Positions 33,496 to 42,294 of a stretch of 64,000 bases of DNA are shown piece by piece (position 1 is the first letter of the stretch; the number at the start of each line of letters is the position of its first letter). A model generated the notes under the pieces. That model did no database searches. It was not told the origin of the DNA and was given only the letters and a program-made list of their open reading frames with translations. The position numbers and the translations under genes are program-made. The DNA is from Scalindua sp964437425 (lineage in GTDB: Bacteria; Planctomycetota; Brocadiia; Brocadiales; Scalinduaceae), in contig CAYTGO010000004.1 in the NCBI GenBank assembly GCA_964437425.1, positions 22,012-86,011 of the forward strand. The letters run 5' to 3'.

Positions 33496-36318
33496 ATGAA
33501 AAATAATAGAAAACAGAAGATTCTAATAGTTGAAAGTGATACTGCCGTTGCACAGATGGAACGAAAAAAACTTGAAGAGGCAGGGTTCATTACCGAGATA
33601 GCTGGATGCGGCAAAGACGCACTTAAGTTGCTCGAAGGTGATAAGATCAGTCTGATGCTGCTTAACCATAAGCTGCCTGACATGCCAGGCAGTGAGGTTA
33701 TAGTAGCTTTAGGTGAGCACATCTGTTTATTGCCGATCGTGATAGTGGCAGCATATGGTGATGAGCATCTGGTATCTGAAATGCTTCAGTCCGGAGCTAC
33801 AGATTATATAGTTAAGGATGCCGATCTGAAATTTATCCAATTGCTTCCATGGATAGTGAAAAACCATATTGAGCACAAGCTGATAGAGGAATCTCTGCGC
33901 AAGAGCGAAAGAAGACTAAAACAAGCTGAAGAAATTTCGAGCTTAGGACATTGGGAATTTAATCTTATTTCAAATACTTTATATTGGTCAGATGAGACAT
34001 ACCGTATTTTCAATTTGAAGCCTCAGGAATTTGAGGCCTCTTACGATGCCTTCCTGGAAGTAGTCCATCCTGAAGACAGAGAATTTGTGGATAAAACATA
34101 TAATGATTCATTAAAGAATAAGACTGCTTATGACATTGTACACCGTCTGTTATTGAAAGACGGGACGATTAAGTATGTAAATGAGAAGTGTAAAACTGAA
34201 TACGATGAGAACGAAAAACCATTAAGATCACTTGGCATTGTTCAGGATATTACAGAACGCAGGAAGGTTGAGGAGAAATTAGAGGAAAGCGAGAATAAAT
34301 TTCGGGATTTAGTAAAATTCGCTCCGGATTCAATCTTGATCGTTGATAGTGACAACCGGATTATAATTGCGAATGATCAGACCGAGAAGGTTTATGGATA
34401 TACAATAGATGAATTGATTGGTCAGTCTCACGATATTCTGCTACCGGAACGTTTTCGGCAAATCCATGATAAACACCGTAACAACTATTTATCAAAACCT
34501 CACGCAAGAGAGATGGGGGCCAGTCTTGATCTGGTTTGCCGACACAAAGACGGAAGTGAGATTCCTGTTGAGATAAGTCTGAGTCCACTGATAACGAATG
34601 AAGGTGAGCAGGTAATCTGTGTTACCCGGGATATCACTGAACGCAAGCAGGCTGATTTAAAACATAAAAAAAGCGAAGAGCGTTATCGCCTATTGACGAG
34701 GAGTATAAGTGATTACGCAATATTCATGATTACTCCTGATGGAATTGTAAATAGTTGGAATGAAGGTGTTCAAAAAATAAAAGGATATAGCCCTGACGAA
34801 ATTATTGGCAAACATTTTTCTGTTTTCTATCCTGAGGAAGATGTAAAAAAAGGGAAAATAGAACATGAGCTGCAAAAAGCAAGAGAGGATGGGAGGTGCG
34901 AGGATGAAGGATGGCGTATAAAAAAGGACGGATCGCGTTTTCTGGCAAAAGTTATTATTACTGCGTTATATGATGATAGTGGAGAATTATATGGTTATGC
35001 AAAAGTCACGAGCGATATTACTGAACAGAAGCAGGCCGAGGAAGTATTGCAGCAAAAAGTCCAGGAACTGACAGCGCTTAGCAGGTTAAGTCAGCAGGTC
35101 AGTTCAAGCCTCTCACTTGGCCAAGTGGTAAGCGCGGCTCTTGATGAAGTTACTACTGCTCTTTCCCCTGACCTGACGCTGTTCTTCCTGAAGGATGGTG
35201 ACAATTTGATTCTACAGGGCATGAGATCCGCAGATCCCAAATACCGTCACGATGAGACACCGGTGCATCGTGTGGGAGAATGTCTTTGCGGACTGTCTGT
35301 CAGCAAAGGAATTCCCATGTATTCCAGTGATATACTTAATGACACGCGTTGCACATGGGAGGAGTGCAAGAAGGCTGATTTACGTTCTTTTGCAGCACTC
35401 CCCCTGTTTGGTAAGGATGAGATTATTGGAGCACTGGGACTGGCATCCGGTACCAAGCGTGAGTTTGAAAAGCAAAGCGTATTTCTTCAGACTCTTACCA
35501 ACGATATTTCTACAGGTTTGCAGAATGCCATACTTCATATGCAGGTACAGAAGCATGCTGAAGAACTGGAATCCAGGGTAGCAGAACGGACTGATGAATT
35601 AGCCCGAGCCAACACCCGCCTTAAAGAGCTTGATCATCTAAAAAGTATGTTTATTGCAAGCATGAGTCACGAACTAAGGACGCCACTTAATTCCATAATG
35701 GGCTTCACAGGAATAATTCTACAGGGGATGGTTGGTAAGATTTCGGATGAGCAGAGGACGCAGCTCACTATGGTAAAAAACAGCGCCACTCACCTTTTGT
35801 CACTGATAAATGATATAATCGATATAAGCAAGATTGAGGCAGGTAAGGTGGAGATCTACATCCATAAATTCGAACTACAGACAGCTGTTAAAGAGGTAAT
35901 AAACTCATTTACCGTCCTTGCGGATGAAAAAAATCTTAAAATGGATCTGAAAATACCCAAAAAAATTATGATCGAAAGCGATGAGCGAAGGATAAAACAG
36001 ATCCTCGTAAATTTTATTAGTAATGCAATTAAGTTCACAGAACAAGGCAGTGTGAACGTATGCGTACTCCAGAATTCTGATACTGCTATAGAGATCAGTG
36101 TTGCTGATACCGGTATCGGGATAAAAAAAGAGGATATGGACAAACTTTTCAAGGCGTTCAGCCGAATTCCTATTGAGGGAGTTATAAAGGAAGGTACCGG
36201 TCTGGGCCTTTATCTTTCCAGGAAGATATCTGAACTTCTTGGCTGTGAAATAATGGCTGAAAGCGAGTTTGGGAAAGGAAGTATTTTCACGTTAACGTTG
36301 CCGTTGAGGTGCACATAA
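33496..36318 (+). CDS. Multi-PAS/GAF sensor histidine kinase with an N-terminal pseudo-receiver
   Basis: 940 residues. Order: receiver-like domain (1-125), PAS (about 140-260), PAS (265-385), PAS (395-515), GAF (525-690), HisKA with His725 in SMSHELRTPL, and HATPase_c (NFISNAIKFTEQG, DTGIGI, GTGLGLYLSRKI). In the receiver the phospho-acceptor Asp is replaced by Asn57 (LMLLNHKLPDMPG), so it is probably not phosphorylated and may act as a fixed interaction domain. There are no membrane helices. The gene heads the signalling island and is followed closely by a DivK-like receiver that could accept its phosphate. Confidence 0.93.
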   Translation: MKNNRKQKILIVESDTAVAQMERKKLEEAGFITEIAGCGKDALKLLEGDKISLMLLNHKLPDMPGSEVIVALGEHICLLPIVIVAAYGDEHLVSEMLQSGATDYIVKDADLKFIQLLPWIVKNHIEHKLIEESLRKSERRLKQAEEISSLGHWEFNLISNTLYWSDETYRIFNLKPQEFEASYDAFLEVVHPEDREFVDKTYNDSLKNKTAYDIVHRLLLKDGTIKYVNEKCKTEYDENEKPLRSLGIVQDITERRKVEEKLEESENKFRDLVKFAPDSILIVDSDNRIIIANDQTEKVYGYTIDELIGQSHDILLPERFRQIHDKHRNNYLSKPHAREMGASLDLVCRHKDGSEIPVEISLSPLITNEGEQVICVTRDITERKQADLKHKKSEERYRLLTRSISDYAIFMITPDGIVNSWNEGVQKIKGYSPDEIIGKHFSVFYPEEDVKKGKIEHELQKAREDGRCEDEGWRIKKDGSRFLAKVIITALYDDSGELYGYAKVTSDITEQKQAEEVLQQKVQELTALSRLSQQVSSSLSLGQVVSAALDEVTTALSPDLTLFFLKDGDNLILQGMRSADPKYRHDETPVHRVGECLCGLSVSKGIPMYSSDILNDTRCTWEECKKADLRSFAALPLFGKDEIIGALGLASGTKREFEKQSVFLQTLTNDISTGLQNAILHMQVQKHAEELESRVAERTDELARANTRLKELDHLKSMFIASMSHELRTPLNSIMGFTGIILQGMVGKISDEQRTQLTMVKNSATHLLSLINDIIDISKIEAGKVEIYIHKFELQTAVKEVINSFTVLADEKNLKMDLKIPKKIMIESDERRIKQILVNFISNAIKFTEQGSVNVCVLQNSDTAIEISVADTGIGIKKEDMDKLFKAFSRIPIEGVIKEGTGLGLYLSRKISELLGCEIMAESEFGKGSIFTLTLPLRCT

Positions 36319-36390
36319 AATCTGTAAATCCCTGTGCATCAGTGTGTGTTATTTAACCAGTATTTTTCCGTGTATATAAGGAGGAAAAGC

Positions 36391-36753
36391 TTGAAGCGTA
36401 TTCTAATAGTTGAGGACAACGAACACAACATGTACCTTATCAACTTTATTTTGGAGAAAAACGGCTATGAAACAATAAAGGCCTTAAACGGTGAAGAGGG
36501 AATAACACTCGCTATGAAAGAAAGACCTGACCTTATTATCATGGATATCCAGCTTCCTGATATAAATGGTCTGGAAGTAACAAGGAAGATAAGGGAATCA
36601 AAAGTGGATGGAACTATTCCCATTATCGCTATAACATCGTATGCAATGTCAGGTGACAGGGATAAGGCGCTGGAAGCAGGATGTACGGGTTATATTGAAA
36701 AACCGATCAATCCGGATACCATCATGGCAGAGATTGAAAAATATTTGGCATAA
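36391..36753 (+). CDS. DivK-like single-domain response regulator
   Basis: 120 residues from TTG 36391 (MKRILIVEDNEHNMYL), 7 bases after AAGGAGG; the longer frame from 36334 has no RBS. It is a complete receiver: Glu8-Asp9, phospho-acceptor Asp52 (LIIMDIQLPDINGLE), Thr/Ser in AITSYAM and Lys in YIEKPI. The NEHNMYL and AITSYAMSGDRDKAL signatures match the DivK/PleD-type receivers that usually accept phosphate from hybrid kinases. It lies 72 bases after the multi-PAS kinase and 18 before the next regulator. Confidence 0.93.
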   Translation: MKRILIVEDNEHNMYLINFILEKNGYETIKALNGEEGITLAMKERPDLIIMDIQLPDINGLEVTRKIRESKVDGTIPIIAITSYAMSGDRDKALEAGCTGYIEKPINPDTIMAEIEKYLA

Positions 36754-36771
36754 ATCAGTGAGGAGATCAAA

Positions 36772-37716
36772 ATGGAACCTAAAGCCAGGAAAATTCTCAT
36801 AGTGGATGATACTGAAGAGGACCTCTACCTGTTTAAAACCTTGTTAGAAAAGAGTGGATATGATGTTGTATCATCCAGAAACGGAGTTGAGGCCCTTGAG
36901 GAGCTGAAGAAGCACACCGTAGATATGATTGTCTCCGATGTCTTAATGCCCGTGATGGACGGCTTTCAGCTATGCAGGGAGTGTAAGAAGGACGATAGCT
37001 TAAAGAAAATATCATTTGTCTTTTATACCGCTACCTATACCGATGAGAAGGACGAGGAGTTTGCCATGAGCCTGGGTGCAGAAAAGTTCATAGTCAAGCC
37101 ATGTGAGATAAACGAGTTATTAAAGATACTCAGAGCCGTTATTGAAAGTCATGGAAAAGCGGCACCCGTTGCTATAAATGACGAGAAAACCTATCTTGCA
37201 AAGTATAACAAACGCCTGGTTGAAAAAATCGAGCATAAGGTATTGATCCTGGAGAAAGAAATTGAAAAGCGCAAGAAGGCCGAGAAGAAACTGCATGAAC
37301 AAAAAAAGGCTTTAAAGCAAAAGAATATAGCCCTTAATGAAATTCTTGGACAAATCGAGATTGAAAAGAGACAGATAAAGGAAAATGTAATCGCCAATGC
37401 GGAGAATCTACTTTTGCCTATTATACAAAGACTTAAATTAGAAGGAATATCACGTAAATATGTACAACTACTAGAGAAAAACTTACAAAAACTAACATCC
37501 TCATTCGGCACAAGGCTTACCGAAAAAAGAGCTAATTTAACTACCAGAGAGATTGACATTTGTAATATGATAAGAAATGGTCTTACAAACAAGGAGATAT
37601 CCCGCCTTCTAGATATCTCCATCGGGACAACAGAAAGACATCGCGCGAACATCAGAAAAAAACTAGGCATCATCAATAAAGATATCAACCTAACATCATT
37701 CCTGAAAACACTTTAG
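36772..37716 (+). CDS. Receiver-coiled coil-LuxR response regulator
   Basis: 314 residues: an N-terminal receiver with phospho-acceptor Asp in MIVSDVLMPVMDG and Lys in FIVKPCE, a charged coiled coil at about 155-235, and a C-terminal LuxR/NarL helix-turn-helix (LTTREIDICNMIRNGLTNKE, then GTTERHRANIRKKLGI). A DNA-binding regulator driven by phosphorylation. The last 139 residues are nearly the same as those of the PAS regulator at 37887 (about 24 differences by hand alignment), so the pair arose by duplication with a swapped sensor. The start has GAGGAG upstream. Confidence 0.93.
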   Translation: MEPKARKILIVDDTEEDLYLFKTLLEKSGYDVVSSRNGVEALEELKKHTVDMIVSDVLMPVMDGFQLCRECKKDDSLKKISFVFYTATYTDEKDEEFAMSLGAEKFIVKPCEINELLKILRAVIESHGKAAPVAINDEKTYLAKYNKRLVEKIEHKVLILEKEIEKRKKAEKKLHEQKKALKQKNIALNEILGQIEIEKRQIKENVIANAENLLLPIIQRLKLEGISRKYVQLLEKNLQKLTSSFGTRLTEKRANLTTREIDICNMIRNGLTNKEISRLLDISIGTTERHRANIRKKLGIINKDINLTSFLKTL

Positions 37717-37742
37717 CCTGCAATTCCCTATCCCTAGCTACT

Positions 37743-37785
37743 ATGTATTTTTCATACATATAACGTGTATAGTAAAGCCATATTG
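37743..37785 (+). repeat. Direct repeat copy A downstream of the first LuxR gene
   Basis: A 43-base segment matching 39211-39253 at 36 positions by hand count, ending in TAAAGCCATATTG. It was duplicated along with the LuxR module. The inverted repeat that is perfect in copy B is degraded here by several mismatches. Confidence 0.75.
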
Positions 37786-37886
37786 ACTTCCCTGCAACAT
37801 AGTATAGTTTATCATCATTTAACTATCCAAACTATAATAACGTTTATAATTTCCATACCCAACTTTTGATTCACAAATAGCCACAT

Positions 37887-39185
37887 ATGAATTATGAAAA
37901 GATGACAAAAGCAGAGTTAATCAGCAGGCTCAAGTCGTTTGAATCCAGTGTAGAAAATGTCGAGCGCAAGAAGGCAGGAGATGAGATAAAGGGGTTGGCA
38001 AAATTTCCAAGTGAGAATCCAAATCCTGTAATACGGGTATTTAAAGATGGCAACATACTCTATCACAACAAAGCAAGCACACCCTTATTAGATTTCTGGA
38101 ATTGCCAGACATCCAGAATATTGCCTGAGAATTATATAAAGATGATTTCTGATGTTCTGCATTCTGGTTTGAGTAGTGTTGCAGAAACTGAGTGTAGAGA
38201 CCGCGTAATCTCATTAACGTTTGCGCCAATAATTGAAGAGGGTTACGTTAATATCTATGGAATGGATATCACCGAGCGCAAAAAGGCAGAAGAAAATATT
38301 AAGACGATTAACGAATCTCTAGAAAAACTTGTATTTGAGCGTACAAAAAAATTAAAAGAATATAATGTGAAATTATTGAGGGAAATCACCAGTCACGAAT
38401 TGGCAAAAGAACAGAGCGAAACTATTCTTCGTACGGCTCTTGATGGTTTTCTGATGTTGGACGCTCAAGGTAGAATTCTGGATACAAATAACGCGTACTG
38501 TAATCTAACAGGTTATAACCGTGAAGAATTACTTACGATGCGTGTATCTGATATTGAAGCTTTGGAAGATCCTGAGGATACAAAGAGACACATAGATCAG
38601 ATAATAAAAGTGGGAGGCGACCGATTTGAAAGTAATCACAGATGTAGAGAAGGCATGATTATTGATATTGAAGTAAGCACCAATTATGTGAATATAAAAG
38701 GTGGCCGCTTTTTTTCATTCATTCGTGACATCACTGAGCGTAAACGGTTCGAGGAGAAACTACTGGAGCAAAAAAAGGCTTTAGAGCAAAAGAATATAGC
38801 CCTTAATGAAATCCTTGGGCAGATCGAAATTGAAAAGAAACAGATAAAAGATAATGTAACCGCCAATGCGGAAAACCTGCTCTTGCCTGTTATACAAAAG
38901 CTTAAACTGACAGGAGAATCACGTAAATATGTACATCTGCTGGAGAAAAACTTACAAAAACTAACATCCACATTTGGTACTAAACTAACCGAAATGAGTG
39001 TCAGATTAACTGCCAGAGAAATTGAGATTTGCAATATGATAAAAAACGGTCTCACAAACAAAGAGATTACAAGTCTTCTGAATATCTCTCAAGGAACTAC
39101 AGAGAGACATCGCGCTAATATTAGAAAAAAACTGGGTGTTATCAACAAAGATATCAACCTATCCTCTTTTCTAAAAACACTTTAA
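37887..39185 (+). CDS. PAS-PAS-coiled coil-LuxR regulator
   Basis: 432 residues. A short N-terminal tag (MNYEKMTKAELISRL) is shared with the kinase at 39892. Next come a first PAS domain (about 45-130, ending YGMDITERKK), a coiled coil, a second PAS (ILRTALDGFLMLDAQGRILD, ending FIRDITERKR), and the same coiled coil plus LuxR helix-turn-helix as the preceding gene (LTAREIEICNMIKNGL, GTTERHRANIRKKLGV). With no receiver it should respond directly to whatever its PAS domains bind. It may compete with its phosphorylated paralogue for the same DNA sites. Confidence 0.92.
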   Translation: MNYEKMTKAELISRLKSFESSVENVERKKAGDEIKGLAKFPSENPNPVIRVFKDGNILYHNKASTPLLDFWNCQTSRILPENYIKMISDVLHSGLSSVAETECRDRVISLTFAPIIEEGYVNIYGMDITERKKAEENIKTINESLEKLVFERTKKLKEYNVKLLREITSHELAKEQSETILRTALDGFLMLDAQGRILDTNNAYCNLTGYNREELLTMRVSDIEALEDPEDTKRHIDQIIKVGGDRFESNHRCREGMIIDIEVSTNYVNIKGGRFFSFIRDITERKRFEEKLLEQKKALEQKNIALNEILGQIEIEKKQIKDNVTANAENLLLPVIQKLKLTGESRKYVHLLEKNLQKLTSTFGTKLTEMSVRLTAREIEICNMIKNGLTNKEITSLLNISQGTTERHRANIRKKLGVINKDINLSSFLKTL

Positions 39186-39210
39186 AAGCCTATCCAACCT
39201 GTTTTTCACT

Positions 39211-39253
39211 ATGTATTTATCATACATACTATATGTATGATAAAGCCATATTG
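39211..39253 (+). repeat. Direct repeat copy B, containing a perfect 13-base inverted repeat
   Basis: Within it, TTTATCATACATA (39216-39228) and TATGTATGATAAA (39232-39244) are perfect complements around CTA. It lies just after the second LuxR gene and before a receiver gene. No T-tract follows, so an operator dyad, perhaps for the LuxR proteins themselves, is as likely as an RNA hairpin. Confidence 0.75.
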
Positions 39254-39343
39254 TTAATTGCTTAATACCTGCGATAATTTAAATAATCAAAAATGTTCCA
39301 GTTGGAGTGTCAGAGAATAATTGCATAAAAATAAATGGAGTGA

Positions 39344-39757
39344 ATGTTGGAAGGGAAAAAGATTATACTTATTGAAGATGACTTTGACCATGCTCATTTG
39401 ATTACCGAAGCTCTTAAGGACGGAGACAGTGATGATGATATTATCCTGGTAAGAGATGGCATGGAAGCAATTGATTGTTTCCAGGAACTTAGTCTTAAGT
39501 GGAACGGACAGGTGGCGCATAAAGTTAAGCTAATTATATTGGATCTGGATTTACCAAAAATTAGTGGTGAGGATATCCTTAAATTTCTAAAAAAGAATTC
39601 CATGTATAGTGAAATACCGGTAATTATCTTATCAACAAGTTCTGTCCAGGAAAAGATTGACGAAGCATACAAAAATGGAGCCAGCGGTTATTTTATTAAA
39701 CCTGCTTCTTATGAAGAATTTGTTGAAAAGGTAAAAATTCTGAAGAAATGCTACTGA
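39344..39757 (+). CDS. Single-domain response regulator, Rcp1-like
   Basis: 137 residues: a receiver with the IEDDFDHAHLITEAL start, phospho-acceptor Asp67 (IILDLDLPKISG), Ser/Thr in ILSTSS and Lys in YFIKPAS. The long insert after beta2 and the LDLDLPK motif are typical of Rcp1/CheY-like receivers paired with phytochrome-type or PAS-GAF kinases. TGGAG stands before the ATG. The PAS-GAF kinase that follows is the likely partner. Confidence 0.92.
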   Translation: MLEGKKIILIEDDFDHAHLITEALKDGDSDDDIILVRDGMEAIDCFQELSLKWNGQVAHKVKLIILDLDLPKISGEDILKFLKKNSMYSEIPVIILSTSSVQEKIDEAYKNGASGYFIKPASYEEFVEKVKILKKCY

Positions 39758-39891
39758 AGCCTTATTCCCTGCTCCCCCCCCACTCAAGCCTTATTAGTTC
39801 ACATTGTGGTGTAATTAATATGTTTGCTGTAAGTTGGAATTGATTGCATAAGCTTATAAATTATTCATGTTTGAATGATCCTGAACGTAAA

Positions 39892-42294
39892 ATGAATTAC
39901 GAAAAAATGACAAAAGCCAAGTTGATATCCAGGCTCAGGCTACATGATAAAGAGTTTAAAGATACCTTCGGGCATGTTGCCGTTGGTATCGCCCACGTTG
40001 CACTTAATGGCCAATTTCTCAGAATAAATAAACACTTTTGCAAAATTACAGGTTATTCAGAACAGGAAATACTTGAGAACACCTTCCACGATATTACTTA
40101 TCCTGATGACATTGATGCGCAGTATGAAATCAGGAAGAAGGTCTTAGATGGAGAAAATTCCAGCTATACGATAGAAAAACGCTATATCAAGAAGGATGAT
40201 TCTGTAATCTGGGTAAATTTAACAGTAACGCTTATACGTGAATCTTGTGGTAAGCCTATGCATTTTATCTCCATTATCGATGATGTCACTCAACGCAAAA
40301 AGGATGATGAAAAAATGCGCAAATTGTCTCATGCTACTGAACACAGTTCTGCTACGGTTATGATTACAGATATTGAAGGTAACATAGAGTATGCGAATCC
40401 AAAGTTTACCGAAATTACCGGTTACCGCCCTGAAGAAGTCATTGGCAAAAGCCCAAGCATCTTAAAATCAGGTAGAACACCACCTGAAACATACAATGAA
40501 TTATGGAGAGCCATTACATCAGGTAATGAATGGAGGGGTGAATTTTGTAACAAAAAAAAGAATGGTGAACTGTATCGGGAATCTGCATCCATTTCTCCAG
40601 TCAAAAATAACAAAAATATAGTAACCCATTTTGTAGCCGTTAAAGAAGATATTACCGAACGTTACAAAGCAAACAAACGTCTCCACGCTCAACATATTGT
40701 TGCACAAGTATTGGCAGAATCAAACACGCTTAAGGATGCTTCCAGCAAAATTCTACAAGCAATATGTACTGCGCTTGAATGGGACCTTGGTGAACTCTGG
40801 ATATTTGATCAACAAGACGGTGTTTTACGAAATTCAGAAATCTGGCATATGCTATCTCTTAAGATCGCAGAATTTAAAGCTGCTACAAAACAGATAACTT
40901 TTCCGGCACAAGTTGGACTTCCGGGCCGAGTCTGGGAAAGTGCTAAACCATTATGGATAGAGGATGTTGTCCATGATACAAAGTTTGTCAGAGCATCCAT
41001 TGCAGAAAAAGAGGGATTACATGGGGCCTTTGGTTTTCCTATTATCAGCGGTAGAGAAGTGCTTGGTGTTATCTGCTTCTTTAGCTATGAGATAAGACAG
41101 CCTGACAGAGATTTGCTTGATATGATGTCAGCTATCGGAAGCCGGATTGGCCTCTTTATCAAGCGCAAGCAGGCAGAGGAAGCTCTCGTTCAATCAGAGA
41201 AATTGAAATCATTAGGCACAATTGCTGCCGGAGTTGCACACGATTTCAATAACATTCTTGGAGTTATCTCTGGCAAAGTACAATTAATTGAGTTGGAGTA
41301 CGAAAGCAATAAACCGTTGACTGATGAACTGAGCACCATAATGAGAGCGACCGATGATGGTGCCAAAATAACCAGCAAGATGCTTAGATTTACCAAGACC
41401 AGTCGCGGCACTACAGAATTTGTGCCTTGTAATATTGGAGATCTGATAAATCAAACGATAGATTTTACAGAACCCAGATGGAAGAATATGGCTCAGGCCA
41501 GGGGAATAAACTATCATATTGACAAGGAAGGTATGAAAGAGATACCGGAAGTACTTTGTAGCCCTGCGGAGCTGCGAGAAGTGTTTATAAATTTAATTAG
41601 CAATGCATTGAACGCTATGCCAGATGGTGGCATCCTAACATTCAGTACATGGAGTAGTGATGATACTGTGTTTATAAGTGTATCTGATTCTGGCACTGGA
41701 ATGACTGAAGACGTAAAGAAGAAGGTATTTGATCCTTTTTTTACGACAAGAAGGCCTGAAGGGACAGGATTGGGGATGAGCACTTCTTACGGCATAATAG
41801 AAGAACATGGCGGCAATATAAATGTCGAAAGCGAGGTAGGAAAAGGTACGACATTTACCCTGAGTATTCCTAATGAAAAGAATACTGTTCAGCGAACAGT
41901 ATTATCCGAATCCTCTCAGGAGATAAAGGCACAGGGACTACGTGTTCTGGTAGTAGATGATAACGAAGATATGCGCAATGTACTGGTCCAATCACTTTCC
42001 AGAATTGGCTATAATGTCAAGACTGTTGAGAATGGTACCGAAGCCATAGAACTATCAAAAAATGAAGAATTTGACATTGTGCTATGTGATCTGGTTATGC
42101 CTGATATCTATGGATATGATGTGGTAAAGGCATTGAACGAGTTAGAAAAAAGTCCAAAGATAGGCATAATAACCGGCTGGGGAAAAGAACTTAATCCACT
42201 TGAAAAAGAGGGTTTGAAAGTAGATTTTATAACAAAAAAACCATTTAAAATATCAGAGTTGACTAAACAGATAAATAGCGCGATTAATGAATAA
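39892..42294 (+). CDS. PAS-PAS-GAF hybrid histidine kinase with C-terminal receiver
   Basis: 800 residues from ATG 39892 (MNYEKMTKAKLISRL, matching the start of the PAS-LuxR gene); a frame 16 codons longer is less likely. Domains: PAS (about 25-130), PAS (140-260), GAF (270-420), NtrB-type HisKA with His450 (GVAHDFNNILG), HATPase_c (GTGLGMSTSYGIIEEHGG), and a receiver with Asp733 (VLCDLVMPDIYG). No membrane helix. The hybrid layout implies a phosphorelay. The stop overlaps the next start by 8 bases. Confidence 0.93.
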   Translation: MNYEKMTKAKLISRLRLHDKEFKDTFGHVAVGIAHVALNGQFLRINKHFCKITGYSEQEILENTFHDITYPDDIDAQYEIRKKVLDGENSSYTIEKRYIKKDDSVIWVNLTVTLIRESCGKPMHFISIIDDVTQRKKDDEKMRKLSHATEHSSATVMITDIEGNIEYANPKFTEITGYRPEEVIGKSPSILKSGRTPPETYNELWRAITSGNEWRGEFCNKKKNGELYRESASISPVKNNKNIVTHFVAVKEDITERYKANKRLHAQHIVAQVLAESNTLKDASSKILQAICTALEWDLGELWIFDQQDGVLRNSEIWHMLSLKIAEFKAATKQITFPAQVGLPGRVWESAKPLWIEDVVHDTKFVRASIAEKEGLHGAFGFPIISGREVLGVICFFSYEIRQPDRDLLDMMSAIGSRIGLFIKRKQAEEALVQSEKLKSLGTIAAGVAHDFNNILGVISGKVQLIELEYESNKPLTDELSTIMRATDDGAKITSKMLRFTKTSRGTTEFVPCNIGDLINQTIDFTEPRWKNMAQARGINYHIDKEGMKEIPEVLCSPAELREVFINLISNALNAMPDGGILTFSTWSSDDTVFISVSDSGTGMTEDVKKKVFDPFFTTRRPEGTGLGMSTSYGIIEEHGGNINVESEVGKGTTFTLSIPNEKNTVQRTVLSESSQEIKAQGLRVLVVDDNEDMRNVLVQSLSRIGYNVKTVENGTEAIELSKNEEFDIVLCDLVMPDIYGYDVVKALNELEKSPKIGIITGWGKELNPLEKEGLKVDFITKKPFKISELTKQINSAINE

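Noticed and set aside
37191..37688. Long minus-strand frame antisense to the LuxR regulator (also 38684-39061)
   Set aside because: Both are antisense shadows of the duplicated coiled-coil/LuxR module, rich in Ser, Phe and Leu without any domain; their mutual similarity follows from the sense-strand duplication.
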